This document shows positions 29,801 to 44,800 of a DNA stretch of 64,000 nucleotides, one piece after another. The DNA lies in assembly GCF_902806685.2 (NCBI RefSeq), contig NC_048547.1, positions 13,093,196 to 13,157,195 on the forward strand. The letters run 5' to 3'. The notes under the pieces were generated by a model, which was not told the DNA's origin, ran no database searches, and worked only from the letters and a program-made list of their open reading frames with translations. The position numbers and the translations under genes were made by a program. Position 1 is the first letter of the stretch. Every line of letters starts with the position of its first letter. The stretch comes from Maniola hyperantus. Its lineage: Eukaryota; Arthropoda; Insecta; Lepidoptera; Nymphalidae.

Positions 29801-32800
29801 CAAGAATATTCCTATTAAATCACTCAGTTAATGACAGGACAAAAATCAGGCTTCGGGAAAGGCTCGACAGAAGCGAAGCTTCTACGCCTTTAGTGAAAGT
29901 AATTTTGAGCAGACTGGACTGAACCAGACTACATCAGTCCAGTCCAATCCAGTCCGATCACAGACTATAGTGTACATAGTGCCCTGCAGTTAAATAGTCG
30001 TGTCTGACCTAAGATGCAAGTGCGAGCTCGCGCAGGTATTTTTCCACGCGCTCGTGTACTGTGCATGAACGTAGCACTCACACTAATGCAGACGGCGAAC
30101 GCGGGGCGCGGCGCACGCGCTGCTGTGTTGAACTCCCTCGCGTGCTTAAGTTCAAGAACGAGTATTTAATTGGCGCGGACTTATATTATTAAGTACAAGC
30201 TTATGCTCGCGACTTCGTTCGCGTGGACTACACAAATTTCAAACCCCTATTTCACCCCCTTAGAGGTTGAATTTTCAAAAATCCTTTCTTAGGGGGTGCC
30301 TAAGTTATAATAGCTATCTGCATGCCAAACTTCAGCCCGATCCGTCCAGTAGTTTGAGCTGTGCGTTGATAGATCAGTCAGTCAGTCACCTTTTCCTTTT
30401 ATATATTTAGACTAGCTTATGCTCGCGACTTCGTCCGCGTCGACTACACAAATTTCAAACCCCTATTTCACCCCCTTAGGGGTTGAATTTTCCAAAATCC
30501 TTTCTTAGCGGACGCCTACGTCATAATAGCTATCTACATGCCAAATTTCAGCCCGATCCGTCCAGTAGTTTGAGCTGTGCGTTGATAGATCAGTCAGTCA
30601 GTCACCTTTTCCTTTTATATATTTAGATTCTGTGGTACTCACGGCCACTCGTCGAGGTCGAGCGAGCGCACGCGCGAGATGTGCGAGCCGAGGTTGCGGT
30701 GCACGCCCGAGCACTCGATGCATATCAGCACGCCCAGGTTCAGGCTCGCCCAGTCGGGGTCTGGAATACAGGTCACACTCATATTAATTAGGATACACAA
30801 ATCATTGTTGTTACGGATACCAATATTTTGATCTGGAGCGGATGCGGATTATTAGAAGTTCACATCCGCGGATGCGTATGCAAATATCCATAACACCCGC
30901 AGAACGCTCCCTCAGGCCAGGCCACGACTTCGATGTCAACGGTGAGCGGGACGGGAGCGAAGCGATGATACATATGCATTTATTTATATGCTACCCTCCT
31001 GAACGACAGTAGGGATGATCAACAAGACGGCACCATAGAAATAATTGAATGAAAGGCTTCTGCCCCACCTCTCGTCGATGTCGCAGAATCTGTCGCCGTT
31101 TTACTCGAGCGTTATTTAATTATAATTATAGTCTCACCCTGCGCCCCACAGTCACAGCACTTGTCATTCCCCTTGACCCTGCGTATGTAGTAGGTGGCGC
31201 GCACGTCGCCCGTCGAGTTGGCGCCCGTCGGCACGGGCTGCCGGGACGTCTGTGGACACGAAATTTAAATAATTAATCATCGATTGTGTACAAATTTAAA
31301 TAATTAATCATCAATTATGTACAAATTAAAAAATTAATCATCAATTGTGTTCAAATTGTTAATCACAACTTGTTGTACACAAATTGTGATTAATTATTTT
31401 TAAATTTAAATATTATATTATAATTTAAATAATTAATCATAAATTGTGTACAAATTGAAATAATTAATCATCAAATGTGTACAAAATTGAAATAATTAAT
31501 CATCAATTGTGTACAATTTTAAATAATTAATCATTAATTGTGTACAAATATAAATAATTAATCATCAATTGTGTACAATTTAAAATAATTAACCATCAAT
31601 TGTGTACAAAATTTAAATAATTAATCATCAATTGTGTACAAATGTAAATAATTAATCATCAATTGTATGTAGATTTAAAAAATTAATCATCAATTATGTA
31701 CAAATTTAAATAAGTAATACCACGAGCACCTTCCACCGCCATCTCTTTCCGTTAAAACTAACTTGTATTACTTGATAAACTACTACTACTACTATTGATA
31801 TAACTATCTCTCCAAACTACCTTGTCTAAACATTGATCTAAATAACCCACTCCGTTGTCCAACTCACCCTGCCCTGCAGTGAAGCCAGTATCTGGGCCTC
31901 CACAGCGGCGACCCAAGCATCCCTTTCAGCGGTCGACGCGGCCGGCGTGCCTCCCGCGCCCACCTCCCACCGCCATTATTTCCCGTTAAACTAACTTGCT
32001 ATACCATCTCCCCAAACTCCCCTGACGCTTTACATTGATCTAGTAACCTCATACTATGTCCCCAACTCACCCTGCCCTGTAGTGAAGCCAGTATCTGCGC
32101 CTCCACAGCGGCGACCCAAGCATCCCTTTCAGCGGCCGACGCAGCCGGCGTGCCTCCCGCGCCAACCTCCCACCGCCATCTTTTCCCGTCCAAACTGACT
32201 ATCGTGAACTCGCACGACGTTGCACTTTCTGCATCTATAAACCAATTAGAATATATCAATTATTAAAAAAAAATCAGGCATCCCACGTAGAATTTTTCGG
32301 TGAAAGTAATTTTAACCGGACTGAAGTGGATTGGACCGGATTGGAATGGACTGGACTGGACCGAACCAGTCTGGTCCGCTGCGATCTGGTCCAACCTAAT
32401 ACGAAGAAGTCAAGTAAAACAAGACGTTGCTATTTTGAGTGTTTCGGGAAAGTTAACGCGCGGTGCGGTAAAGGTTTAAGCACCAATACGTACCATAAGA
32501 TGGTACCTCATGCATCTTCTCATTACTCCTGTATGAATATGTTAATACTGCATATTAACATAATATGGTATAATAATATTGTAAATTGATCTTTTGAAGA
32601 GAGCAACCGCCGAGTTTCATGTGGGTTCTTCTCGGTAGAAACGGCATTCCGAACCAGTGGTAAATTAAACGAGTTGACGATTCAAAAGCACTTGTAAAAG
32701 TTTACTTGAATAAAAATATATTCTATTCTATTCTATTCTATAACATTATCTTACCTTCATCTCCATCCTTCTTCACCCCACTGCTCTTCATCCTCCGATG

Positions 32801-35800
32801 CCGCTTTTTGACATGAGGCGTGTCCTTATCCGTGCCGTTGCTAGCACAGATGTCCACCTCAGAGGCTAACGATTGTCTACTCGAAGCTGGTTCCTTCATT
32901 GTGTCAAATGCTGATAGCAGGGCTTTGTCCGTCGCTCGCGTTGGCTTGTCTTTGTAACCTGGGGAAAAAACGGACGAATACTTAGAGATAGACACAGATG
33001 TCTGAGTAGAATACAAGGTCAGTTCTACCTTCTTTCAATCTTCTAACTAAAAAAGGTGTCAGTCGTCGTCAATCCAATCTTTATGGATACTCTGAACTAC
33101 GCGTCGAGTGCAAACTTGCGAATTGCTGGAATTGAGGATTCCTATATGCTGCTGCGTAAAATTCATATGAAGAATGCGGTACGTATTAAAGTGTTAACTC
33201 ACCTAATGATAACCCACCAATGCTGTCGTGTATGTCCATACTCGTGTACCCATTGTACCCGGGAACTGTTGTGATGATGGACTTGGACCCTCGGGGCTTC
33301 TGTCCTGGCACCTTAACCGTTACGTACTGCAGTGATATCTCTTTGCCGTTTACGTCTTCCATGTAATCCTGTAATTTAAAAAAAGTCTTTGTCACATAGC
33401 TGATTCTGAGCACACCTAAAATTTAGAGTATTTGCATCCTCTTCTTACTAATGTAATATGAAAAGGACAGACACAGTTTGACAGTTTTAAATTTAATTTA
33501 GAGCCGTCAAACCTCCTGACTTTAGCTGGCAGTCGCGAGCCTATGGTTTAAAATCGTAGCGTGCACTAAAATTTAGTCCTTAAATGAAAAATTCATGTTC
33601 CGTCCTTTTTTAGTAATTTTAAAAAGAAAAAGATTCCGACGAATTGAGAACCTCCTCCTTTTTTTGAAGTCGGTTAATAAACAGACCTGTTACCACTTGA
33701 AAGAGCTAATATTACATTAAAATAGGAAACAGTTGACTCACATGTAAACTAGGATGATAAGTCAACCTGCCATCATCGCATAGCGTCACATACTTCTTCT
33801 TCCACTCCTTATTCAGTGCTTTACTACTCTTCTTATACAAGTAACCCTGCTTCAAAGGTATTGCCCTTCCAGACCCCAGCTCCCCATTCTTTAGTCTATC
33901 ATCCCCTTTCTTTGACGGCGTGAACAAATTCGATCTTCTTCTTGATTTCCTTGACGTTGTAGGGGTTGATGAGGGAGTTGGGAGGTCTTTGGCGTCTTTG
34001 GAAGTTTGGAGGTTGTCTAAACAGTGTGGCGCGGTGAATTTGACGTTGTTGTTCTCCGTTGCTATGGAGACGAGGCCTGAGGAGGAGCCATGGCTGCCTA
34101 GGGAGTTCCCCCATCTGGAGGAGGTGTCAGAGCCGTTGGTGCTGTGTATTTCGACGACGTGCGTGGAGGATATCCCACTGCTGTTGGATGATGCGTCGAA
34201 GGATGACGCGCCTCTGTGAAGGTGGTGGGATGAAGACGATAGTGTGTGGTGACCGCGAGGAAGGGAATCCTGGAAACAAAGTAGTTTAATGAGTGACATT
34301 TCATTTTGTGCATTATCATGTCGTTATCTCCATCCACAGAGAGAAGACAAGTATATAGACAAACCAACAGACAAACAAACAAACAATCAAACAATTACTA
34401 TAGTAGTGATTATCACTAAGAGATGTATAAATTAGATACATAGATTATTTGTATTAATGTTTTGAAATCACTAATTACATAATGATAAACTCATTTATTT
34501 ATGATATGATTTGATAACAGTAAAATTTAAGCTAATCCTTATCTTAATCCCTCTGCCTGCTTGCATTCACTTTATTTATAATTTTGGATTTTTTTATCTT
34601 ATTTTCAAAACAAATTTGAAAAATATAACAAAGTATGTAATATTAAAATTTCTTTTCGTATACTTACTAGCTATTGTAATTATTGTTTTGAAATGAAATT
34701 TATTTTCATACAAATAATAATCTTATACTTTTAATCTATCTAGCTATAATTCCTGAAAGGTTGTGTTTAGAAAGATTATTATAACTTACCTTAACTGGGA
34801 ATCAAAGTTTGAACTTATATGCACAAGTATTCAAAAGAATTATGAGTAATCAAAATCAAATCATATACATAGTAAAGTTATTGAGTATTATTATCATTTT
34901 ATATAGTATATAAAAAGATTTGAGATAAGAGTTTTTTTAAAGAAATGACACAAAATTACCAAGTTATCAGATATGATTCAGTTCATCGCTAAGTTGTGAA
35001 TAATCTTTTATTGCCTAATCTGTAATCTAGGTTTCTATGAATTATTATGATTGAAGTAATATTTATAGTTCTTACTTAAATGATAAGGCCTTTTGTAGAA
35101 AAGAGAAATTTTGTAGAAAAAAATTGGCCATATTTTGATCAATTAAAATTAAAACTGTTTCATGTAAGTTAATAATATAAAAAATAATTAATAAAAGAAG
35201 AAGAAGTTCTTAGTAAGATTTAGGAACATGTAATAAATATTATAGTACAGCTAGGATCCTAATTAGCCCGTTACGGTCTTTCTTTCTTCGCTCTGGGCTG
35301 GTTTCCGCACTTAAACATTTCCGTCTGTTGTGCGTCCGTTAAGGTGGTACCTCCCTGACTCACCTAGCTCAAATCCTTTGTACTCCTTCTCCATTGGACA
35401 TTCATCCTTTGGACTTTGTAATAAGTATGGTTTAGAAGTCTGCATAACTATTTAGGAGACGATGCAGGAATCAGGCACAATACCATTTAGTTAAGAATTT
35501 AATAATTAGTTTTTAAGTGAGTATCTACTAGCAAATTGAGCCATAGTTGCTTTGAATAAAAATATTTTATTTGATTTATTTATTTATTATGATACTAAGG
35601 TTAATCTTGATTTAGTATTAAACAGAAAAAATTTCGTTTTGTTATACTTAAATAGTTTTACAGTTCTTGGTTCTTGCCTTTCTGAGCCTTTACAAAATAT
35701 CTGTGTCTAGAATTAAGTAGGTATATTTATTTATTTATTTTTATTTTACACTTTATTGCACACAACACAAAGTAAAACTACTAGCCATAGCAGTTTAGAA

Positions 35801-38800
35801 AAAGGTAGAAATGCAGCATACAAATTAATTTTAATTCAATTTGTATGATAGTTACTGATAAATAAAACTCTACTAAAAACATAATTATCAGGCTATTAAA
35901 ATCTGAAATAGTAGATTTCCGTACAACATATATTTAAAACCAAATTCACTAAATTAAGCTTCACTGAAGCATATAATGCAGTACTTAAATTCAAATATCT
36001 TACCTTATAAAGGAATGTGGAATGATTGTGACTTGGTGAATTTGCTAAAGGCTGAGGAGTCACGGGCCTCGAACCCCCAGAAAGGCATTGGGATGATGCT
36101 GACAGTCTTGTACCAACGATCTTCTGGCACGCTGTAAAAAACACCATGTATACTAAAAAAAACACGCTCGCTATGTAAATAAATACTCGTAAGTTCGTAA
36201 TTTCGATTCAAAACACAAAAACAATACAATCCTAAACGGTAAATAACGTTCGGTAAAGAATAATGATCAACACACATTCAAATTTAGCCGATTTTCGACG
36301 ATCGCGTGCCTCAGCTCTTTGTATATTGTAGCACGAACTCCGACGCCTCAAACTCGATATAGGCGACATGTTCGACTTGAAAATGATGGTTTTATCCATT
36401 TCGCCATTCAGAAACACGTAATATTTGCGCGTGAAACTTTAAAAACTTGGAAAATTAACACACAAACCAACACTTTTCACTTCACCGGCGTACGAGGAAT
36501 GTCAAAAAAATCGTAAACAATGCGGAACGAATTGACCGAATGAAAGACAAGCGCATGACAACGACCGCACAGCCAGGCGCCGGTGTTACCACTGCGCGAC
36601 GCGAGTATCCCCACGCGGCAAACAAAATATCAACCACCAGTGCCCTGTTTATCAAACGTTACAAGTCTTGTATTACAAGCGTTTCTCTTGTAAAGGTACG
36701 GACAGACGTGCTCATTACTAGCACGAAAGCATGCTTTTATTGAGCAAGTGCTCATTAGTAGCACGTGTGTCATGTAATGAGCATGCTTATTTCGAGCATG
36801 CTCAAAAATCAACCGACGTTTGATTTTCGAGCATGCTACCTGAGGCGCGGGTAGAAGGGGGCGTGCTCCGAGCGCGTCTGAACAGGGTTTGCTTATTAGC
36901 ATGTACTCAGTACAACATACAACATATAACTCTACAGTTTATTTAAGCATGCTTATTGCTGGCAAATGTGAACAGTTGCATGAGCATGCTAACATTAAGC
37001 TAGCATAAAAGCACGCTTTTTTTGAGCACGTCTGTCCGTACCTTAAATTTGTGCATTTTTACAAGAATGCGTTTATCAAAACTACACTTGTAAACTACAA
37101 GCTACGAGTAATATCACTTGTAATACAAGTGTTTTTCACACTTGTATTTGTGGTTTTGTTCATCAAAAATGCCTTTGTAGCTTGTAGCTTGTAACTTGTA
37201 ACGAAAAAGTTGGAGAGCCTCTGTTGACTCTTAATTTATTTTACAAGTTGTATGCAAGTATGATATTGTATAAAAGAATAATTAAATTATCTAGTACCTA
37301 GTAGTAAATAGGTAAAATAACTATAAAATAATTCAAAGGTGTAATTTTATTAAACTTATCAATGTTGCTCTTCTTAAATTTGACCAAAACGTGTCTCATG
37401 TACATACGAGTATGCTGGCATAATCTTTTTCGGCAGATACAAGTCCAACCGTCCAAGCGACTGACATAGCAATAGTATCTCTTTCCACTCTGCTATTTTT
37501 TGGTCTTTAGATAATTTATCAGTAAATGCGCCAAATAAAATATCTTTTTTGTCACGAATTACTTAATTGAAGAATAATTGTAACTTTCGCATCAGATTTT
37601 GCCATTTTTTGCGATGTAAGTAATTCGAATAGCGAAAATTTTTAAAGTCTATCTATTTTTCCAAATTTTAATTCTAACCTTAATTCATGAAAAATAATGT
37701 ATAGTATAGGTACTTCCTGTTGGTGTAGGTACCGAAATAGAATAAATAAAAGTAGGTAGGTAAATAAAATAAGAAGCAATAGGTTTTACAAATAGGTTAT
37801 TTAACACAAAATTAAATAATTTGAAAAAAAGTTTTATTTTTAACAATAACTTGACTAGTTATGGTACCGTAATTTCTATTTTATCGACATTTATTACGGT
37901 TGAAAAATTATTTTGTAATTTAGCAAAAATAAAGTGTATAAATTAAAAATACAAGTTCTACAAGTCTTGTAAAATCCTACAAGTCTTGTGAAATTATTTG
38001 ATAAACATACTTTACAAGAGTTTGTAAAAAGTTCTTGTAACTTGTAACTTGTGAGCTTGTAGACTTGTAATGTTTGATAAACAGGGCACAGCTATCCTAT
38101 CCGATATCATCACGCAGGCTGTAGCGTCACGCGAAACGAGTGCAAGTCGTATTCGGTGTAAAAACAATGTTATGTAATGGATGGAATGCGATGATAATCA
38201 TAGAGTTGAATGAATTAATTGGGCGTAAATTGATTCACTGGCAGATCCGAATTCCAAACTATGTTATTTATTATACTTATTCATAACAACTTTCAAATTA
38301 AATTATAAATTATAGTCTTGATATAGTTAAGCAAACCTAATTTCAGAGCCTCTATACTAGCTGATTGATGCCAGCGACAAGCCCGTGACTTCGTCAAAGT
38401 GGATTTAGGTTTTGGAATTTTTGGAAGTCCCGTGGGAACTCTTTGATTTTCTGGGATAAAAATATTCTCCCCATCCCCGAGATGCAAGCTATCCCTGTAG
38501 GTACCAAATTTCATCAAAATCGGCTAAACGGATGAATCGTGAAAAGCTAGTAGACATACAGACCCACTTTCGCATTTATAATAATATGTATTAGCACATA
38601 TTAGTAAGGATGATTTAAATTTATTTAAAGACCGTAATTTTTCTCAGATAGTTACTACTGAAAAGTAAAACAAACCAGCTGGATATAAATAAGCATAGAA
38701 AAGTACCCGTGTACGTAGGTTTTTGTTAATTTTATGTATTTAGGTAGCTCAGTTATTAGGAACAAATAATCGGTACCAGTTACTGTTAATTATTCCGGTA

Positions 38801-41800
38801 CCTACAACAATTCTACAAGTAACTAACAATAAAAGTAGGTATAGATAAATAATATGGATGGTAGTATAATTTTCATCAGATCACATACCATCTTGAAATA
38901 CCCGTTCAACGTTCAAGCCATACGTCGCACACGTCTCGTAGTAAGAACACCTTCGTAGTTCATTCGACAGTTTACGAGCTCGGTTGTCGTCCACCACGCG
39001 CGGACTGCTTTCACTTATGGCATCTGGAAGAGTAACCAATCATTAAATAGGAAACACTCTATCAGAAACATCGAGCGGAATTAAATTATGGCAATTGATC
39101 GCCACATAATTTTCTAATATTATTTCTAACGTAATGTAATTTATAAAGTGATACACAGTGATGGTGTGTTAAAAAATCAATAATAACTTTCACTTTTAGG
39201 TCAAAGTCAGTTGAAATTAAACCCCATATTGTTATGATTACATCAGCATAAAATTAATGTAAAAGATAAAACAGAAATGTAAAACTCCAATATACCTACT
39301 GAATGTAAATTGATATCTTGAACTCATTTCTTTTAATCTTTAAATCCAATTTTACATTCTATCTAGGTAGCTACAAAGAAATCCATTGATCACACAAAGA
39401 AAATGACCTAGAACTACTTTTAGGATTCAAAAATTCCGTTGAAATCCATAATAGATTTTAGGTTTATTAAAAGTCTCTCTATTAGCAAGTATAGTCAGTC
39501 ACCTTGAGTCCCAACTAATATGATAGGAATTTCAGCTGAATTCCGATAATGAGACATCTTATTGAAGTAATTTGAAACGGTGTTGTAGCTGACGTCGTTT
39601 TCGAGGCTAAACACGAAGATTACGGCATCCACCCACGCAGTAAACTGAAACAATGAAAAGAAACCTAATTATTATAACTCATACTAACACTAAACAGTGA
39701 CACTAATTTGTCGTTCTTTAAGACTTTTACGCAAAAAAATGCGTAAGTGCGTCTATACATCTGCTACTTTTTCATGGTCAAAACATACAGACCCATAACT
39801 TGACATCCTTGAGACGTCTCCGAAAAACTTATTAAAAAAATAACAAGAAAACGATACGAGTAAACAAATTGAAGGAATAAATACTAAAACCGACATCAAA
39901 AGAATTTTCGATGACAAAGACTCAAAAATCACAAAAAAAACTTTGTAAATTGTACCTAAAGGAAAACCGCACCCTACGTAAAACCCCATGATAATTACGA
40001 GGGGTAATATCGTGTCGTGTTGAGGGTTATGGAATGAAAGGGGTTTATGGCACAACTATTCCGGCACACATTGTGGATTACGAAATATAACATAACGATT
40101 GCAATCTAAGGATATTATGTTGTGGCCAAAATTAAATAAGATGATGTAAGACTTCACTAAATATTGCAGATAAAAACATTAAAAAAGATATTTAGCATAC
40201 GTTGATACTCTTATGTAAATGTGGGTAGGTACATATACTATTAATACACTATCCCACTGATTAATAGTTCTGTCTTCCGGATCAGATCTAGTCAGATCGT
40301 CACCAAAGTTTTATAAAATATAGAAACTGAAAACACCTTTTTAAATAAAAAAGATTTTTCTAAAGTAGGTAGTTTAGGTCTGATGTAAATATTAAGTTAC
40401 ATCCGTACAAAAAAAATACGCGCCGAATTATTGTGAACCTCCTGTTTTTATGAAGTAGGCTGAATGAAGGAAGTGAAGTGTATAGCTTTGATGAACTAAT
40501 AAAAGGAAGGAACAAACTGTCGTGCGTAAGCAAAAGCTAACACAAAGTGCATGAATAACTCAGCTCCCACTTCAATGAAGATATGTGCGTGGGAGGGTGT
40601 CACCCCTTTCCTCTTGAATAGCATTTGATGGTATATGTCGGATCCAGATTGCGTGATGCTGACGCGGCAGACCATAAAAAATCTTTTTACGTGCCCTTTT
40701 AACGAGTTAGGACCAACGCATACCTATGGAGTGGACTGGAGTAATAGACCGTCATAGAAGCATAGTCTGTAAGTGGAGCCAAGGCACAGCATTTTTTTTA
40801 AACCTCTTTAACTCAGCTATATTTACTTAAACACACTGTTCAAATTGGTGCAATTAAAACAAAACACGGAAGAGATTCAAACATGAGCCACGCGAATTTC
40901 TACCGCTATGCCAAAGAAAACAATGTTTGGTTTGAGTTTTTATCAAAAGACACTGCGCATCGGTTTTGATCTAGTCTGCAGGTGTGTGTTACGCCTTAGA
41001 GACGAGCAAATATTCCATTAATGGCCTTAACATTCACAAGTATACTAGTCTCAAATGGAACGTAAATTACAAAAACGAATACTGAAATTAGAGTCAGCTC
41101 GTTAGGTGCAGCCACAAAATATATTACACAAACTACAAAATTCTGTATATTTTTATGATAATTACACTTTTATCTGTTTTATATTCTATTCCTATATTCT
41201 ATTATTGCTAGACATGAAATATATTATTATTTAAAAATTATCATTATTTAAAAATTCTAATTATTTTTAAGTACCTACGTTATCTTATCATTTGCGATTT
41301 GCATAGTATCCAACATAAAAAGACGACAAAAGTAAACAGCTTTTCTTCATAATCAATTAGTGATAAGTAAAAAGCGAATGCACTATTTAAATCTTAAATA
41401 CCTAACACTCAGCCAAAGTAATAATAATATATAATACAAATACGTATTTTAATGATCTCACCAATCCATAACTGTGTTATATTTGCACTAATCACACAAT
41501 CATATAATTTGATTTATCCACGTTATTTACAAAAAACTGTTGAACTGTTGTTGTATAATTCTAAAAAATCCAAATTAGGAAAACAATAGTGTTGTGAACA
41601 GGGCAGACCACTAAAGTCGACTGGGCGGGCGGGCGGATCGGAGCCTTGTTGCGAAGCCTTTACATACTCCCATCCCTCTTTAACGCACTGAAAGCCCTTT
41701 GCAGAGAGAAATGCCACATAAATGCATCGCTCCTGAGCCTTGCAATATTCCTATAAAGTATATATGTTCCTCTATCTATATTATATGTTAGCTGATAGCT

Positions 41801-44800
41801 AATGGGTTGAGAATTCAATATGATATTAGAGAAAACTAATTCCAACGACGACGGCGACGCTGATCGATAATAATAAACATTTAGGTTGTTACATTCCACT
41901 ATCTCATCGAAACATTCTCATGCTCCTCCTGATAATAAACTGTTAATCTCTGATCAGATAAATATTATTGATGATGATAATAATAATATGTTAACCTGGG
42001 AAGATAAAAGTATTTTTATCACTAAAACTGCGTAGAAATAAAAATCCTAAGCTATTCAGAAGAAGTAACGAAACAACAGAGAGTGAAATAAATAGCCATA
42101 ACTTTGATTATTATAGAATAATTTATCAAAGAACCATAAATTCAAGAAACCCTGCCAACCCATGGGATAGGAAGCGAAACGCTTGGAAACTGGAAAGTAA
42201 TTGAATGACAATGTGACGTAACTACCTGTCGAGCGTGCGTGTACTTTATCGGTAAAACGGAAGAATAATTCAATATTTTGCCGTAAATATGGGAGATAAA
42301 TATTGAAAGTAATAAAATTGAAACGCGTAAAATTTTATAATTAAACTAAGGCGATATAGTATTGACAAAAAAACTATTGATACTCAAATTATATTTCCAA
42401 GGCATGGAATCCAGGATACTAATCAAACTATAGGTTTATTTCGCCTTGCAGTGCATTGCGGAAAAGGATGTTGGTTTTTAGAACGAATTTCATTCATTCG
42501 CACTACTTCCGCTGATAGTATATACGAATACATTATCGTTTTAGGGCAACATACTAGTTATATAGAAATAGTTATTTGTTGTAGGACACGATAAAAATTG
42601 TTCCATGGTGTAGGACACGATAACTTAAATATTTGAAATATCGAAAGGATATTTAAGAACAATGCGAAACTCTTGCAAATCTTGTAAAAGGTAGAGAACA
42701 AATAAACAATAAAATAAATGCAATTCAAAATCATTTAAACGAGTAGACAGGATTAGATCTCTAGACTGGCTTTGTATCGTAGGTATTGATACAATACACT
42801 ACATTTTATATCATAGCGAACTACACAGATAGATACCTCTTATCGCATTATCAGGGGTGGCTGACCTAAAATTGAGTTGTAGTGATTTACTGAATGCATT
42901 TTAAATTCCAATACCAATCACTTATAATACAATTTTTGTGTTCTAGAAATACAATATAATAAGACATAATGACAAGTACCTACTATTTCTGTTAAACTTA
43001 CGAGACTTGAACCTTGAAGTCTTGAAGGTCTTGGCAAATTGAAATGGAATTTTCGCTCATGAATTATTCATGTCTAACATCAACATCTTGACTAAAATGA
43101 AAACCAATCTAAGTACATATAACATAACACAATTCCAGACATTTCCATTGCTTAGACAAGCAGCCTACATGTTTAAAAAGGAAAGTTTAAAACAATATGG
43201 GGTCATGCATGTCGCAAGAGTAAAGATCTTTTGTTATCTTGTTACAAGTAATCGGGAACAGGTTTTCAAGCCCCCGTGAAACCGGGGTGAGATGTTAACA
43301 AAAGGTCTGTACAATACAGTATGCAGACGCGTTGACTTTGTTTTTTTAAGAGCATGAATAGAGGCATGCATAATGCGGGCTGGTAACTCGATACAGGGCT
43401 CGCAGGATACTCGTGTGGCTCTGGGCTCTCACCTACAATGACGTTTACAGAACGTGATACTTTAGCTAGGTATTACTTTGTGGTTTGGCTGCTTCCTTAA
43501 CCGCATTAAGTATCACCGTTTGTATAAAACAAATTAACTTCGTTACCTTTTTGTTTTATCACTATTTTCAATCAGTGACCAAGTTTTTAATTTTCTTACA
43601 ATTTTCTTCGTAGATGCAATCAGAAACGTCAACAAGGAAAAGAGAAAGGCAAGGTCTTTTCATTGCAAATGCCAAGGTCTACTTCATGTCGAAGATCTAA
43701 GAGTCGTAAAAGCTGGGTAATGCACACAAAAGATATAACGCACAAAAAATAACTTTGCATTTTGTTGTATGTATATGTATTTTTTCTGTTAAATTTTGCG
43801 ACTATAAAGCTTAAGTTAGATAGATTAGACTTCTAAAAAGGTTATTTCACAAAATTAGGTGTACCTAACGGATAAATGACATCTTGTATTCAAGAATTTC
43901 ATTTTAGTTACTTCTATCATTTTAAATTTTAATAAAGCTTTACAAATTGAAATGGAAAAGGTCGTCTGCAGTATAAATAAGGTGAGTGACACTATCGCTC
44001 TATCTTTGTGCAATTTGAAAGAGATTAATCTTTGATTTATTTTTCAAGTAAATAATGATAACTAAAGTTTAGCTCATAAAATTTAACGTACCTACTTGAA
44101 TCTGTAAATTACAATGTTGGGGTGAACAACATTGAGTCCTTAGTTAGATATATTACTATAGATCTATTTTCGAAACTATATTCAGCTACTGCAGGAGACG
44201 AAAGATTTAAGAAGAAAAGATACCAAAAGGAAAATTCATGTTACAGCCATGTTGCACCAACATTTTTGTAAAGAACATGACTGAGAGATGAGGTATAAAA
44301 ACACTAAACCCTATTGATTCAGGCTCATTAACCTTATGGGAATAAAAAGAAACGTGACGCCAAATGGACAGTGATGTATTATGGTTACAAATATAATTTG
44401 AATAAATGAATAGTGCCATTCAATATTCATAGGAGCAATGTAGATGTTTGTCGAAAACAGATTTTTTACGGTACCTACAGCTGGTTGATTTACCAAATAA
44501 CTAGGTATAGAACCCCAACCCAAGTATAGAAATTAGAATTTAGGCATTTAATTTAAAAATTAATCTTCTTCTCAATCTTAAACTCTCAGTTGAAAGCCAA
44601 TTCATAACCAATTTTTAAGTGAAACTTAAGATATATAATTATGACAACGATAGTTTGTGAAACAAAAGGAGTTCCAAAAACATCTGACTTAGGTACTCTA
44701 AAGTCACGCTTAAAGAAGTTTTGTTTAAAAAATATAGAAAAGAGCGCCTCAAAACAATATTCTTTATGCTACGGCGGCCAAGCACGTGTCAAAAATTACA

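Noticed and set aside
31263..31712. Array resembling a CRISPR (31-bp repeated units)
   Set aside because: Units are contiguous with no spacers, AT-rich and in a eukaryotic intron; it is a minisatellite.
31871..32010. Alternative PH exon (copy B) usable by splicing
   Set aside because: An in-frame TAA and a 1-nt deletion precede the conserved part, and no acceptor in the needed phase lies after the stop.
39753..40055. 100-codon hydrophobic minus-strand frame in intron 2
   Set aside because: It looks membrane-like but matches no family I know, and AT-rich DNA often gives Phe/Ile/Leu-rich frames; no splice or start context supports it.
41523..41717. Frame with GFQCVKEGWEYVKASQQGSD as an alternative AGAP first exon
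   Set aside because: It is locally GC-richer and protein-like, but has no donor in the right phase for exon 3 and no resemblance to AGAP N-termini.
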